Below the pieces are notes generated by a model, which had not been told where the DNA came from, did not search any database, and saw only the letters and a program-made list of their open reading frames with translations. The position numbers and the translations under genes were made by a program. Shown piece by piece: positions 21,974-32,525 of a DNA stretch of 64,000 nt. Within the stretch, counting starts at the first letter, position 1; each line of letters opens with the position of its first letter. Source of the DNA: Schistocerca nitens. Its lineage: Eukaryota > Arthropoda > Insecta > Orthoptera > Acrididae. Location of the stretch: assembly GCF_023898315.1 (NCBI RefSeq), contig NC_064616.1, positions 288,761,205 through 288,825,204 on the forward strand. The letters run 5' to 3'.

Positions 21974-22162
21974 TTCATGGTAAGTTCCTGTGGGACTAAA
22001 CTGCTGAGGTCCTCGGTCCCTAGGCTTACACACTACTTAACGTAACTTAAACTAACTTACGCTAAGGACAACACACACACCCAAGCCGTACGGAGGACTC
22101 TAATCTCCGCCGGCGGGGGGGGGGGGGGGGGGGGGAGCCGCGCGAACCGTGGCAAGGGGCCT
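21974..22162 (-). mobile_element. SINE (family B), with a poly-G run
   Basis: Body CTTACACACTACTTAACG and GCTAAGGACAACACAC. Target-site duplication AGACCAGTTTGTT (21961-21973) and AGACCGGTTTGTT (22163-22175). A G21 homopolymer (22115-22135) sits in the tRNA-like part. Confidence 0.8.
22115..22135. repeat. Poly-G run, 21 bases
   Basis: Uninterrupted G homopolymer on the plus strand (poly-C on the strand of the host SINE). Its length is prone to sequencing or assembly error. Confidence 0.9.
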
Positions 22163-22609
22163 AGACCGGTTTGTTGATGCAGTCACTGTGGAATTTCATT
22201 TTGTTGACGGAGCCACAATCTCACTTCTGCTAGCACCGCTTCATCACTATCGAAGTGAAGCCCTCGAAGGTGTCTTAAGTTTTGGAAATAGCCGAAAATC
22301 TATGATGCCATATCGGGGACGATATGTAGAACGACTGATGACAGTAAACCCAAGCCGTCGGACTGTTACAGAGCTAGCAGCGCTCGTGTGTGGTCTTGCA
22401 TTGTCATACTGAAGGAGAGGATGCTCCACGTGTTGACCTCTTCGAATTCGAAACTCAATTACAGCACGCTGTTTCTTATGCGCAGACATAGTTACGTTAC
22501 ACACCGCCATGATACACACTACAAATCTGAGTCCTCTAGCGACAGAAGGGCTGAAATATATAGTCACGAAAAATAAAGATGTAAATGTTAATAAAGCTTT
22601 TATCATTTA

Positions 22610-22755
22610 TGTTCAAATGTGTGTGAAATCTTATGGGACTTAACTGCTAAGGTCATCAGTCCCTAAGCTTACACACTACTTAACCTAAATTATCCTAAGG
22701 ACAAACACACACACCCACGCCCGAGGGAGGACTCGAACCTCCGCCGGGACCAGCC
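22610..22755 (-). mobile_element. SINE (family B), 5'-truncated
   Basis: The body and B box GGACTCGAACCTCCGCC are kept but the A-box end is absent. The target-site duplication GCTTTTATCATTTA is perfect over 14 bp at 22596-22609 and 22756-22769. Confidence 0.95.
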
Positions 22756-22979
22756 GCTTTTATCATTTAAAAACCTTTCAGGATATTCACATAAAAATTA
22801 TGACGCATTACTTTCCAACACGCCCTCGTACATTATTCCTTCCGAAGACTCGCTGGTAAACACACGTGCTTGAGATTTTAAAATATTTCTTTTGTCGGGA
22901 ATTAATTCTGATACGATGTCATTGCCTGAAAAATCGACGCTGAAAGTTGGTCATGAATTATGCTACGTATAATTATTAC

Positions 22980-23420
22980 ATCAGTGCCACTGTGCAATAA
23001 CTACCGGTTTTCCAGAAGTAGTTAGCAATTTTGAAGCCTTTGAATCAAGTTTGTAACTTGGTGACAAAAATAAATATCACATGACTGATAAACGGATGTG
23101 CAGTTTGGCGGTACTGTGCCTGTCGTGCTTGTCGGTTGACCCTCGTCGTCCATAAACAACATGCTGTCATACATGACGGTATTAGTTTTTCCATTCCAGG
23201 AATCCAGTAGCAGAGAAAACCTGTTATTAGCAACGTATGGCTTTAAAAATGTTCTCAGGTTATATTTTGTAAATATAATTTTTTCAATTTCCCGGATTTG
23301 GAGCAAGTGAGGTGAACATCTTTTAACGAGTCGGCTAAACGATTGGCCTCTTCTGTACCTGAGGACCAAATTAATCATTATTTTCTTATAAGCACAGAAA
23401 ACTTGAGGAAACAATTTTCC
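22980..23420 (-). pseudogene. pogo/jerky-like DDE transposase fragment
   Basis: A 130-codon minus frame (23022-23414) contains FSLLLDSWNGKTN (the LLLDSW block around a catalytic D), then MFMDDEGQ-like and TVPPNCTSVYQSCDIYF, which resembles the IPPxCTPLxQPCDVYF block of pogo/CENP-B-type DDE endonucleases. N-terminal DNA-binding parts are not seen. It is an eroded fragment of a DNA transposon. Confidence 0.6.
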
Positions 23421-23670
23421 AGACGCTTTGGTGGAATACTGTGCAGTGCGCGAAACTGTTATTTTACGTTTATCACCAACGCGCGTCGAATTCTGGTCTT
23501 TGCAGCAGTGTTACTCGGAACTGTTTTCATACAACGAGGCTTAAAATTTTAATTATTTATTAATACAATTCGTTTGAGAAATTTATTTGCCTACCTTGGT
23601 AATGTTCCTTGTTGACTTATTTGCCTTATTAACTCTCGTACTCCTGCCAATTTCCATGCGGAAAAAATAC

Positions 23671-23868
23671 AAATGGCTCAAATGGCTCTGAGCACTATGG
23701 GACTTAACATCTTAGGTCATCAGTCCCCTAGAACTTAGAACTAGTTAAACCTAACTAACCTAAGGACATCACAAACATCCATGCCCGAGGCAGGATTCGA
23801 ACCTGCTACCGTAGCCGTCCGCGGTTCCGGACTGCAGCGCCTAGAACCGCACGGCCACCGCGGCCGGC
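23671..23868 (-). mobile_element. tRNA-derived SINE (family A)
   Basis: Near-full-length minus-strand copy. Target-site duplication GAAAAAAT at 23661-23668 and 23869-23876. Confidence 0.92.
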
Positions 23869-23876
23869 GAAAAAAT

Positions 23877-24119
23877 TAAAATGATAGAAGAAAAATGCTG
23901 AATACATCTGCGAATCGAACACGGGTTCTCTGCTACCCACACGGACGAATTAGTTTCAACGCCAGCGGCGTCTTCGTTGAAGGTTTTCCTTATGCGTACA
24001 TAACGGGCGGTCGAAATCATTTCTGTGCTTCATTTCAAGGAATATATACGTTTGCGAACCCCATATGTAATGATGAAAAATGTTCAGTTTTCAATTATCT
24101 ATCGATATTCTGAATCGAT
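23877..24119. other. No recognised gene
   Basis: A 72-codon plus frame has no known domain. Confidence 0.4.
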
Positions 24120-24765
24120 TGCGCGTCATGAAATTTAGAGTTGGTTTTCGCAAAATCGGGAGTTTTAGGTTGTACACAAGCGACCTGCCAAATACGAACG
24201 AAACCTGTTGGCCGTGTCTGAAACCGCATCGTTTTAAGCGTCGATGCTCTGCAAGGCTTCCTGCATTTCGCTACATTTCGCTGTCCTCTATACTGAACAG
24301 TAATGGTCGTATAACATTCCCTTGAATTACTCTCGAAGTTACTTCTACGTCTTAAGATTTCTCTCCGTTAAGAATAACGTGTTGCACTTTATTTGCTGGG
24401 ATCTCTGCAACCTAATCACAAAAATGGTCTGAGATTCTATACTCTGGATTCGTATTCATTAGGTGACAGTGCAGAAGTGTATCGACCACCTTCCGAAGTC
24501 AATGAACACGTCATCAACTTGGGCTCCGCTGCCTACTGCCTTCTGTGTCGAATTGAGCGAGCTGGGTTTCACACGATTTTTGCTTTTGCATCCATGTTGA
24601 TTACTATAGAAGGATTTTCGTTTTTCAAAAGAGCCATAATGCGCGAGCATAGAACGTGTTCTAAAATTCTACGACAGACTGATGTCAGCGATACAGAGCT
24701 ATAGTTGCGTGCGTCTGTTCGACGGTTCTTTTTCAAAACGAGAATGACCTGCAAATTTCACAGTC
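24120..24765 (-). pseudogene. CR1/Jockey-type LINE fragment, minus strand
   Basis: The minus strand carries NYSSVSLTSVCRRILEHVLC (start of the reverse transcriptase, 24640-24700) preceded by KKNRRTDAR. The region 24120-24470 matches the noncoding-looking decayed palm of the LINE at 5310-7436. Truncated and shifted. Confidence 0.7.
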
Positions 24766-24959
24766 ATATGGATGTTATTGTCTTGTAAATTTTTTGTAGA
24801 TATTACGATATCCCTGAGGTGAAACGATCAACTGGTAGTTAATATCATTGCTGAAGGAACACCATAATAACTTACTAATTCATTCTTCAGGGAGGTCCTT
24901 TCGTGTGTACTACATCTAAGCTTTAAGGGAAAACGCGGTCGATATCGATGCCTGAAAAA

Positions 24960-25430
24960 TGGGTAACTACCAGGAGGCGCATTGGCCCCTGCACTTTTTA
25001 ACATCTATACTATAGACCAGCTACTTTCATAGCACTCCAGCCGGCCGTTGTGGTCGAACAGTTCTAGGCGCTTCAGTCCGGAACTGCGCTGCTGCTACGG
25101 TCGCAGGTTCGAATCCTGCCTCGGGCATGGATGTGTGTGATGTCCTTAAGTTAGTTAGGTTTAAGTAGTTCTAAGTCTAGAGGACTGATGACCTCTGATG
25201 TTAAGTCCCCTAGTGCTTAGAGCCATTTGAACCATAGCACACCAGACGTTTTGTTTTTAGAGATATTATCTCTTTGGCACCACTAGCTAACTCCTTAGAG
25301 GAAGTTGGAGTTCACCTGACAGATACTTTGAAAAATAGCATTTATTACAGTAACAATCAACTTCACCCAAACTCAGCGAAAATCCAACTGCGTGCTTTCC
25401 GTCTTAAAAACAAACAGATAAATCATAACT
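24960..25430 (+). pseudogene. Jockey-like LINE fragment with a SINE in it
   Basis: Plus-strand pieces read GPCTF with FNIYTxDQL (24985-25025) then, after the SINE, VLFLEILSL (a damaged FLYADDISL catalytic block, about 25250-25275), EVEVHLTDTLKK (25300-25335) and NNQLHPNSAKIQLRAFRL (25350-25410). It is a different LINE lineage from the CR1-type copies. The YADD motif is lost. Confidence 0.65.
25041..25232 (+). mobile_element. tRNA-derived SINE (family A)
   Basis: Target-site duplication CATAGCACTCCAG (25028-25040) and CATAGCACACCAG (25233-25245), one mismatch, inside the Jockey-like LINE. Confidence 0.9.
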
Positions 25431-25480
25431 AGCGTCTCATAGCAAGGCCTACAATTGGATGCTGCGCCATTTTCCAAATA

Positions 25481-27628
25481 CAGGGTGTACCATTATCTGA
25501 CGATCGCATGCAGGGTTCAGTAGATGTCGGGCAGTGGGCGCTCCGCTGCTCAACGAATCAGATGCCGTGTCGCCTGCCTACTACCGCAGTACCAACTTTC
25601 AAATATGTTCAAACTAACTTTAAGCTCTCACATATCACGCAAGGAGATGCTGGAACTGCCTGATATTGTATTCCACGCATTTACGACACCTACTCAAGAA
25701 ATTATTTATCACACGATGTAATTTTCTTTGAGAAATTGAATTAACTGACTCGCGCATATTATCCTCAAGTTCCTGTAACGTATGCGGATTAGTTGTGTGC
25801 ACGTTATCGTTTAGTGCTCCCCACAAATACAAACCGCATGGTGTTAAATCGGCACTTCTAGCTGGCTTATGATTCTGTCACGGAACTCATCGTGTGTCTC
25901 AGGGGTGTGTCGTAGGACCGTTGCTATTCGCAATATATATACATGACTTTGTGGATAACATCGGAAGTTCACTGAAGCTTTTTGCGGATGATGCTGTAGT
26001 ACATTGAGAGGTTGGAACAATGGAAAATTGTACTGAAATGCAGAAGAATCTGCAACGAATTGACGCACGGTGCAGGAAAGGGCAATTGAATCTCAATGCA
26101 GACAAGTGTAACGTGCTGCGATTACATAGAAAGAAAGATCCTTTATCATTTAGCTACAATATATCGGGTCAGCAACTGGAAGCAGTTAATTCTATAAATT
26201 ATCTCGGACGAGGCATTAGGAGTGATTTAAAATGGAATGATCATATAAAGTTGATCGTCGGTAAAGCAGATGCCAGACTGAGATTCATTGGAAGAATCCT
26301 AAGGAAATGCAATCCGAAAACAAAGGAAGTAGGTTACAGTACACTTGTTCGACCACTGCTTGAATACTGCTCAGCAGTGTGGGATCCGTAGCAGATAGGG
26401 TTGATAGAAGAGATAGAGAAGATCCAGCGGAGAGCAGCGCGCTTCGTTACAGGATCTTTTAGTAATCGCGAAAGCGTTACGGAGATGATAGATATACTCC
26501 AGTGGAAGTCTCTGCAGGAGAGACGCTCAGTAGCTCGGTACGGGCTGTTGTTGAAGTTTCGAGAAGATACCTTCACCGAGGAGTCAAGCAGTATATTGCT
26601 CCCTCCTACGTATATCTCGCAAAGAGACCATGAGGATAAAATCAAAGAGATTAGAGCCCACAAAGAGGCATACAGACAATCTTTCTCTCCTGGAATAGAA
26701 GGGAGAACCGATAGAGGTACTCAAGGTACCCTCCGCCACACACCGTCAGGTGGCTTGCGGAGTATGGATGTAGAAGTAGAACCACCTGCAAAGAAACGTT
26801 GACTGCATGAGCCCTTGCCGAATCCCATTAAAAAAACGCGAAGCTTCGTTGACTTCCACTCAGTTCACTAAAAACAGGTTCAAAATATTCTGCACATATC
26901 ATTCACTGTTAACTGTGTCATTAAAAAAATTGGTCTGTTAATCTGTCGCCAATAACTACGCACCACACTCCTATTTTCTGATCGTGTAGGAATTCCTCAT
27001 AAAGCAGAATAGTTCTATCGACGCAACAATTTCGACAGTTTCGGGAATTAAAATACCCGTATAAGTGAAACCAAGCCTCGTCTGAAAACAGAATCACTTA
27101 AAGATCCATTTTATCGTCATTTACTTGTTTCAAAACCCATTCATAAAACCTAACCCTTTGCACGAGAACGCCAAGTTCAAGTTCTTACACTACTGTTAGT
27201 TTAGTGCCTTATCGCAAATAAGTTAGCAGCTCTTTGTACGGGGGCGCAAGGAATTTGCGTTTGCTGTGAAAGACGTCTAAGAGATTACAGTATTTTCCGT
27301 TTTACGAAATTTATTCACGAATTTGTGAACTGAGTCACGACTCGGGAATTCGGACATCTGGAAACTTCTGTTCAGACAATCTACGGACAGTACGAGTGGA
27401 TTCTGTACGCACATACGAATCGTAAGCAAGCAATCGTTGTGGAATGGAATAATTCAGTCTTGCCACTGTTGTGTTCGCAGACTTCACTGTTTCCCTCGTG
27501 ATGTTCGTTTCACTGTCGAAAGACTCTGGCCGAAAAGGCGTGAAGTGCGGCATTAACAGAGAGACGCGGCAGCATTCGAGCGGCAAACAACTCCGCGTAT
27601 ACGGTCATCAGATAACTGGAACACCCTA
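25481..27628 (-). mobile_element. Tc3-like DNA transposon relic split by a LINE
   Basis: Terminal repeats CAGGGTGTACCATTATCTG (left) and the complement of TAGGGTGTTCCAGTTATCTG (right) with flanking TA at 25479-25480 and 27629-27630. On the minus strand the 3' part encodes LWGALNDNVHTTNPHTLQEL and a CRKCVEYNIRQFQHLL tail (25640-25810). The 5' part encodes IPQRLLAYDSYVRTESTRTV (27400-27460) and RLSEQKFPDVRIPES. The order matches Tc1/mariner-superfamily transposases of about 350 residues. A LINE (25893-26785) splits the middle, and the frame is broken elsewhere too. A second copy is at 33392-35113. Confidence 0.8.
25893..26785 (+). pseudogene. CR1/Jockey-type LINE, 5'-truncated
   Basis: Starts in the VVGPLLFAIYIHDFVDN region and has LKLFADDAVVH* (catalytic FADD; stop just after, the same position as the copy at 17440), MENCTEMQKNLQ, QLNLNADKCNVLRL and RFIGRILRKCN. 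A stop replaces the residue after CSAVWDP (26389), then the frame continues to EDKIKEIRAHKEAYRQSF. The 3' end is CACACACCGTCAGGTGGC and GGATGTAGAAG. Nearly identical to 19143-19850, so a recent insertion. Confidence 0.88.
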
Positions 27629-27908
27629 TATTTAGGTGTCACATTTGACCGAACCTTGATATACAGAGTGTTACAAAAAGGTACGGCCAAACTTTCAGGA
27701 AACATTCCTCACACACAAATAAAGAAAAGATGACATGTGAAAATGTGTCCGGAAAGGCTTAATTTCCATGTTAGAGCTCATTTTAGTTTCGTCAGTATGT
27801 ACTGTATTTCCTCGATTCACCGCCAGTTGGCCCAATTGAAGGAAGGTAATGTTGACTTCGGTGCTTGTGTTGACATGCGACTCATTGCTCTACAGTACTA
27901 GCATCAAG

Positions 27909-28044
27909 GTTCGAATCCTGCTTCGGGCATGGATGTGTGTGATGTCCTTAGGTTAGTTAGGTTTAACTAGTTCTAAGTTCTAGGGGACTAATGACCTCAG
28001 AAGTTGAGTCCCATAGTGCTCAGAGACATTTGAACCATTTTTGA
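27909..28044 (+). mobile_element. tRNA-derived SINE (family A), 5'-truncated
   Basis: Begins at the B box (GTTCGAATCC), so the A box is missing. Target-site duplication ACTAGCATCAAG, 12 bp and perfect, at 27897-27908 and 28045-28056, inside the leader of the DD41D transposon. Confidence 0.95.
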
Positions 28045-28119
28045 ACTAGCATCAAGCACATCAGTACGTAGCATCAACAGCTTACTGCTCATCACGAACG
28101 TGGTTTTGCAGTCAGTGCA

Positions 28120-29169
28120 ATGTTTACAAATGCGGAGTTGGCAGATGCCCATTTGATGTATGGATTAGCATGGGGCAACAGCCGTGGCGCGGTACGTTTG
28201 TATCGAGACAGATTTCCAGAACGCAGGTGTCCCGACAGGAAGACGTTCGAAGCAATTGATCGGCGTCTTAGGGAGCACGGAACATTCCAGCCTATGACTC
28301 GCGACTGGGGAAGACCAAGAACGACGAGGACACCTGCAATGGACGAGGCAATTCTTCGTGCTGTTGAGGATAACCCTAATGTCAGCGTCAGAGAAGTTGC
28401 TGCCGTACAAGGTAACGTTGACCAAGTCACTGTATGGAGAGTGCTACGGGAGAACCAGTTGTTTCCGTACCATGTACAGCGTGTGCAGGCACTATCAGCA
28501 GCTGATTGGCCTCCAGGGGTACACTTCTACGAGTGGTTCATCCAACAATGTGTCAATCCTAATTTCAGTGCAAATGTTCTCTTTACGGATGAGGCTTCAT
28601 TCCAACATGATCAAATTGTAAATTTTCACAATCAACATGTGTGGGCTGACGAGAATCCGCACGCAATTGTGCAATCACGTCATCAACACAGATTTTCTGT
28701 GAACGTTTGGGCAGGCATTGTTGGTGATGTTTTGATTGGGCCCCATGTTCTTCCACCTACGCTCAATGGAGAACGTTATCATGATTTCATACGGGATACT
28801 CTACCTGTGCAGCTAGAACATGTGGCCTTACAAGTACGACACAACATGTGGTTCATGCACGATGGAGCTCCTGCACATTTCAGTCGAAGAGTTCGTACGC
28901 TTCTCAATAACAGATTCGGTGCCCAATGGATTGGTAGAGGCGGACCAATTCCATGGCCTCCACGCTCTCCTGACCTCAACTCTCTTGACTTTCATTTATT
29001 GGGGCATTTGAAAGCTCTTGTCTACGCAACCCAGGTACCAAATGTAGAGACTCTTCGTGCTCGTATTGTGGACGGCTGTGATACAAAACGCCATTCTCCA
29101 GGGCTGCATCAGGGATTCCATGCGACGGAGGGTGGATGCATGTATCCTCGCTCACGGAGGACATTTTGA
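28120..29169 (+). pseudogene. DD41D transposase, frameshifted near the C-terminus
   Basis: 349 codons. The N-terminus (1-60, NAELADAHLMYGLAWGN ... RRLREHGTF) resembles the DUF4817-type DNA-binding region, followed by a second helix-turn-helix (75-112). Catalytic residues are D157 (FTDEASF), D248 (FMHDGAPAHF) and D290 (SPDLNSLDFHL); 41 residues lie between the last two. After GCDTKRHSPGLHQ the C-terminus departs from the two sister copies. Eight bases (CGCATCAG, one repeat unit of a short CATCAG duplication) are missing near 29110, and the last 20 residues are out of frame. The catalytic core is whole, but this copy lacks the normal C-terminus. Confidence 0.88.
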
Positions 29170-29399
29170 ACATTTCCTGTAACAAAGTGTTTGAAGTCAC
29201 GCTGGTACGTTCTGTTGCTGTGTGTTTCCATTCCATGATTAATGTGATTTGAAGAGAAGTAATAAAATGAGCTCTAACATGGAAAGTAAGCGTTTCCGGA
29301 CACATGTCCACATAACATATTTTCTTTCTTTGAGTGTGAGGAATGTTTCCTGAAAGTTTGGCCGTACCTTTTTGTAACACCCTGTATAAGTAAAGTAGA

Positions 29400-29920
29400 T
29401 TCCGAGTTTTGCATGGGAGATTCGCAGTATGAGGGAGACACTTCAGTAAAAGTAGTTTTATTGGTGTTGTACAAAAGAGGTCACGACACTCGAAAACTTT
29501 TCACTTGTTTCGCGCTTGATGGAAAGACTCACAGTTTGCTCTTAACTTAAATAAACGTAATGTAGTCGCATAAGGTGGCGTAAAGATCACATATCGCGTG
29601 AGTAGACCATCGGCCATTAGTCAGTGGAACAGTTACGCCATAAAATTTCCTACCGGAGCGATTTAAGGTGTAATGATCTCATACAGATAACTCTGGAGAA
29701 TACGGATGCCAGAGAGATTTATCGGAACAATCTTAAGGAAGTGTAATTTACCCATGAAAGATCACTTACAAAACCCTTGTTCCGCAGGTTACAGAGAATT
29801 TGTCACCTTTCAGGGTCCGTTACCAAGCTGTAGTATCGAAAGAGAATGGTCACGGGTTTGTTTCGTCAGATCAGAAGTACGCTGCAGGCGCCACTGTTCT
29901 AGTACGCATCATGAAACATA
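29400..29920 (+). other. Mostly unrecognised; short LINE relic at about 29700-29795
   Basis: RFIGTILRKCNLPMK is the only recognisable block (CR1/Jockey-type LINE C-terminal region). The rest shows nothing. Confidence 0.45.
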
Positions 29921-30141
29921 GTACAGTGCCTGACTAAAAATGTGAAGCACCGAGAAGAAATACTGAGATGTCAAAAAAACTTCTTAAAACCCATGAGTAG
30001 GTAAGGAAGTGATTAGAGTCGCAATTATCTATGAGAGGTAGAACGACCACCGGAGGGTATTGGCGTTGATCGTCTTTAGTGTTTTTACCGGAGCTGGCTG
30101 GGTGTGTAAGGGACATGAACAGCGACAGATGTTGAGAGACT

Positions 30142-30340
30142 GTCGGCCGTTGTGGCCAAGCAGTTCTAGGCTCTTCTGTCTGGAACCGCGCGACCGCTAC
30201 GGTCGCAGGTTCGAATCCTGCCTCGGGCATCGATGTGTGTGATGTCCTTAGGTTGGTTAGGTTTAAGTAGTTCTAAGTTCTAGGCGACTGATGACCTCAG
30301 ATGTTAAGTCACATAGTGCTCAGAGCTATTTGAGCCATTC
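30142..30340 (+). mobile_element. tRNA-derived SINE (family A)
   Basis: Target-site duplication GTTGAGAGACT, 11 bp and perfect, at 30131-30141 and 30341-30351. It sits in the leader of the Tc1 relic. Confidence 0.95.
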
Positions 30341-30459
30341 GTTGAGAGACTACTGTGAAAGACACAGAGATGCCGCGTGCTCGTCAGAGGCAGCTTTATC
30401 ACAACCTGGCAGAGTTTGATAGGGGCGAAATTTATCAGAGTGGTCGAATCGTGCGATAT

Positions 30460-31976
30460 ATAGACAGACAGAGGGATAGAAAAACAATTGAAATCGCTCA
30501 AAAGAGGGAAGGCCGCTGGACCTGATGGGATACCAGTTCGATTTTACACAGAGTACGCGAAGGAACTTGCCCCCTTCTTGCAGTGGTGTACCGTAGGTCT
30601 CTAGAAGACGTAGCTCTCCAAAAGATTGGAAAAGGGCACAGGACATCCACGTTTTCAAGAAGGGACGTCGAACAGATGTGCAGAACTATAAACCTATATC
30701 TCTAACGTCGATCAGATGTAGAATTTTGGAACAGGTATTATGTTCGAGTATAATGAATTTTCTGGAGACTAGAAATCTACTCTATAGGAATCAGCATGGG
30801 TTTCGAAAAAAGACGATCGTGTGAAACCCAGCTCGCGCTATTCGTTCACGAGACTGAGGGCCATTGACACGGGTTCCCAGGTAGATGCCGCGTTTCATGA
30901 CTTCCGCAAGGCGTTTGATACAGTTCCCCACAGTCGTTTAATGAACAAAGTAAGAGCATACGGGCTATCAGACCAATTGTGTGACTGGATTGAAGAGTTT
31001 CTACATAACTGAACGCAGCATGTCATTCTCAATGGAGAGAAGTCTTCCGAAGTAAGAGTGATTTCAGGTGTGCCGCAGGGGAGTGTCGTAGGACCGTTGC
31101 TATTCAGAATATATATACATTACCTAGTGGATAACATCGGAAGTTCACTGAGGCTTTTTGCGGATGATGCTGTAGTATATCGAGAGTATGTAACAATGGA
31201 AAATTGTACTGAAATACAGGAGGATCTGCAACGAATTGGCGCATGGTGCAGGGAATGGCAGTTGAATCTCAATGTAGGCAAGTGTAATATGCTGCGAATA
31301 CAATAGAAAGAAAGATCCTTTATCATTTAGCTAAAATATAGCAAGTCAGCAACTGGAAGCAGTTATTTCCATTAATTATCTGGGAGTACGCATGAGGAGT
31401 GATTTAAAATGGAATGATCATATAAAGTTGATCGTCGGTAAAGCAGATGCCAGACTGAGATTCATTGGAAGAATCCTAAGGAAATGCAATTCGATAACAA
31501 ACGAAGTAGGTTACAGTACACTTGTTCGCCCATTGCTTGAATACTGCTCAGCAGTGTGGGATCCGTACCAGATAGGGTTGGTAGAAGAGATAGAGAAGTT
31601 CCAGCGGAGAGCAGCGCGCTTCGTTACAGGATCATTTAGTAATCGCGAAAGCGTTGCGGAGATGATAGATAAACTACAGTGGAAGACTCTGCAGGAGAGA
31701 CGCTCAGTAGCTCGGTACGGGCTGTTGTTGAAGTTTCGAGAAGATACCTTCACCGAGGAGTCAAGCAATATATTGCTCCCTCCTACGTATATCTCGCGAG
31801 GAGACCATGAGGATAAAATCAGATAGATTAGAGCCCACACAGAGGCATACCGACAATCTTTCTTTCCACGAACAATACGAGACTGGAATAGAAGGGAGAG
31901 CTGATAGAGGTACTCAAAGTACCCTCCGCCACACACCGTCAGGTGACTTGCGGATTATGGATGTAGATGTAGATGT
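30460..31976 (+). pseudogene. CR1/Jockey-type LINE, longest copy of the family here
   Basis: Starts in the RT fingers (AAGPDGIPVRFYTEYAKEL near 30520-30560), then NYKPISLTSIRCRILEQVL (30690-30735), LYRNQHGFRK, DFRKAFDTVPHSRLMNKV (30900-30950), GVPQGSVVGPLLF (31060-31105) and LRLFADDAVVYREY (31150-31190). The C-terminal frame (31392-31826) has RFIGRILRKCN and LEYCSAVWDPYQIG. The 3' end carries a GATGTA tail (31955-31976). In-frame stops occur at 30820, 31011 and 31302, and there is a frameshift near 31320. It lies inside the Tc1 relic. Confidence 0.88.
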
Positions 31977-32264
31977 TGATCCCAGGGACGTGAGGACGGG
32001 CATACTAATCATAAAGCTTCTCGTCGACGACAAGACCACCGCAAGGAAGGATCGCGGTATTGTGCACAAGGTACGCTGTGACTCCTTCACATCTGCACCA
32101 GCCATCCAAAAACAAGTAGTGGACTCCGTGCAACATTCTGTTTCATCCGGCGTCAATGGTCGGAGGCTAGCAGCAGCCAGAGTGGAGAATTAACATCCGA
32201 TGCATAGGCTGCCGTTAATATCAAAACACGACATGCTGCCAAGGTTGGTTCGATTACGCTGCCG

Positions 32265-32470
32265 AAGTTTCGCTGGGTAGCTCTTGCACATTCTACATAC
32301 AGTCCCGATCTGTTCCCATGGAATTTCAAAATTTTTCTAGCCCTGAAGAAAGACATTCGTGCCCGTCGATTTGCTTCTGACGACGGGGTCCATATCTGGC
32401 TACAGTCACGTTTCCGTAGGCAACCGCAAATATTTTGTCCGTGAAAGCATTGACTGTCTTATCTCACAGT
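32265..32470 (+). pseudogene. Mariner transposase C-terminal relic
   Basis: One frame reads FRWVALAHSTYSPDLFPWNF then LALKKDIRARRFASDD. This matches the YSPDLxPxDxxxFxxLKKxLxGKRFxSDD end of mariner transposases, with W replacing the residue before the catalytic aspartate and N the aspartate itself. Only this part is present. Confidence 0.7.
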
Positions 32471-32525
32471 GGCATAAATGTGTTAATTTTCCATCTGTTT
32501 CGTTTCCATTTGACTGCCCCTTATA

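Larger units (their letters stand above)
21803..22830 (-). pseudogene. Mariner-type element relic carrying two SINEs
   Basis: Minus-strand frames keep LLQYDNARPHTSA (second catalytic D, about 22390-22430) and YRPRYGIIDFRLFPKLK (eroded PPYSPDLAPSDYHLF-type block, about 22270-22320). The ends, ATGTAATGCCTCCGAATTTT on the left and ACTTTCCAACACGCCCTCGTA on the right, fit a mariner-like element of about 0.7 kb once the two SINEs (21974-22162 and 22610-22755) are removed. It is too short for a complete transposase, so it is an internally deleted relic. Confidence 0.75.
27664..29384 (+). mobile_element. Full-length DD41D mariner-like transposon
   Basis: Bounded by TA (27662-27663, 29385-29386) and inverted repeats CAGAGTGTTACAAAAAGG / complement of CAGGGTGTTACAAAAAGG, with similarity extending about 60 bp inward. 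It holds one transposase gene, slightly damaged, and a 5'-truncated SINE in the leader. Internally deleted relatives are at 32526-33163 and 51810-52983. Confidence 0.92.
29924..32235 (+). pseudogene. Tc1-like transposon relic split by a SINE and a LINE
   Basis: The 5' end is CAGTGCCTGACTAAAAATG after TA (29922-29923). The N-terminus MPRARQRQLYHNLAEFDRGE (30371-30430) matches Tc1 starts. The frame is cut by a LINE (30460-31976) and continues with TTARKDRGIVHKVRCDSF (about 32032-32090), VDSVQHSVSSGVNGRRLAAA and LPLISKH (the second helix-turn-helix). The catalytic domain is not seen. A SINE at 30142-30340 sits in the leader. Confidence 0.75.

Noticed and set aside
28092-28430. 112-codon minus-strand frame over the DD41D transposase start
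   Set aside because: Antisense shadow of the transposase DNA-binding region.
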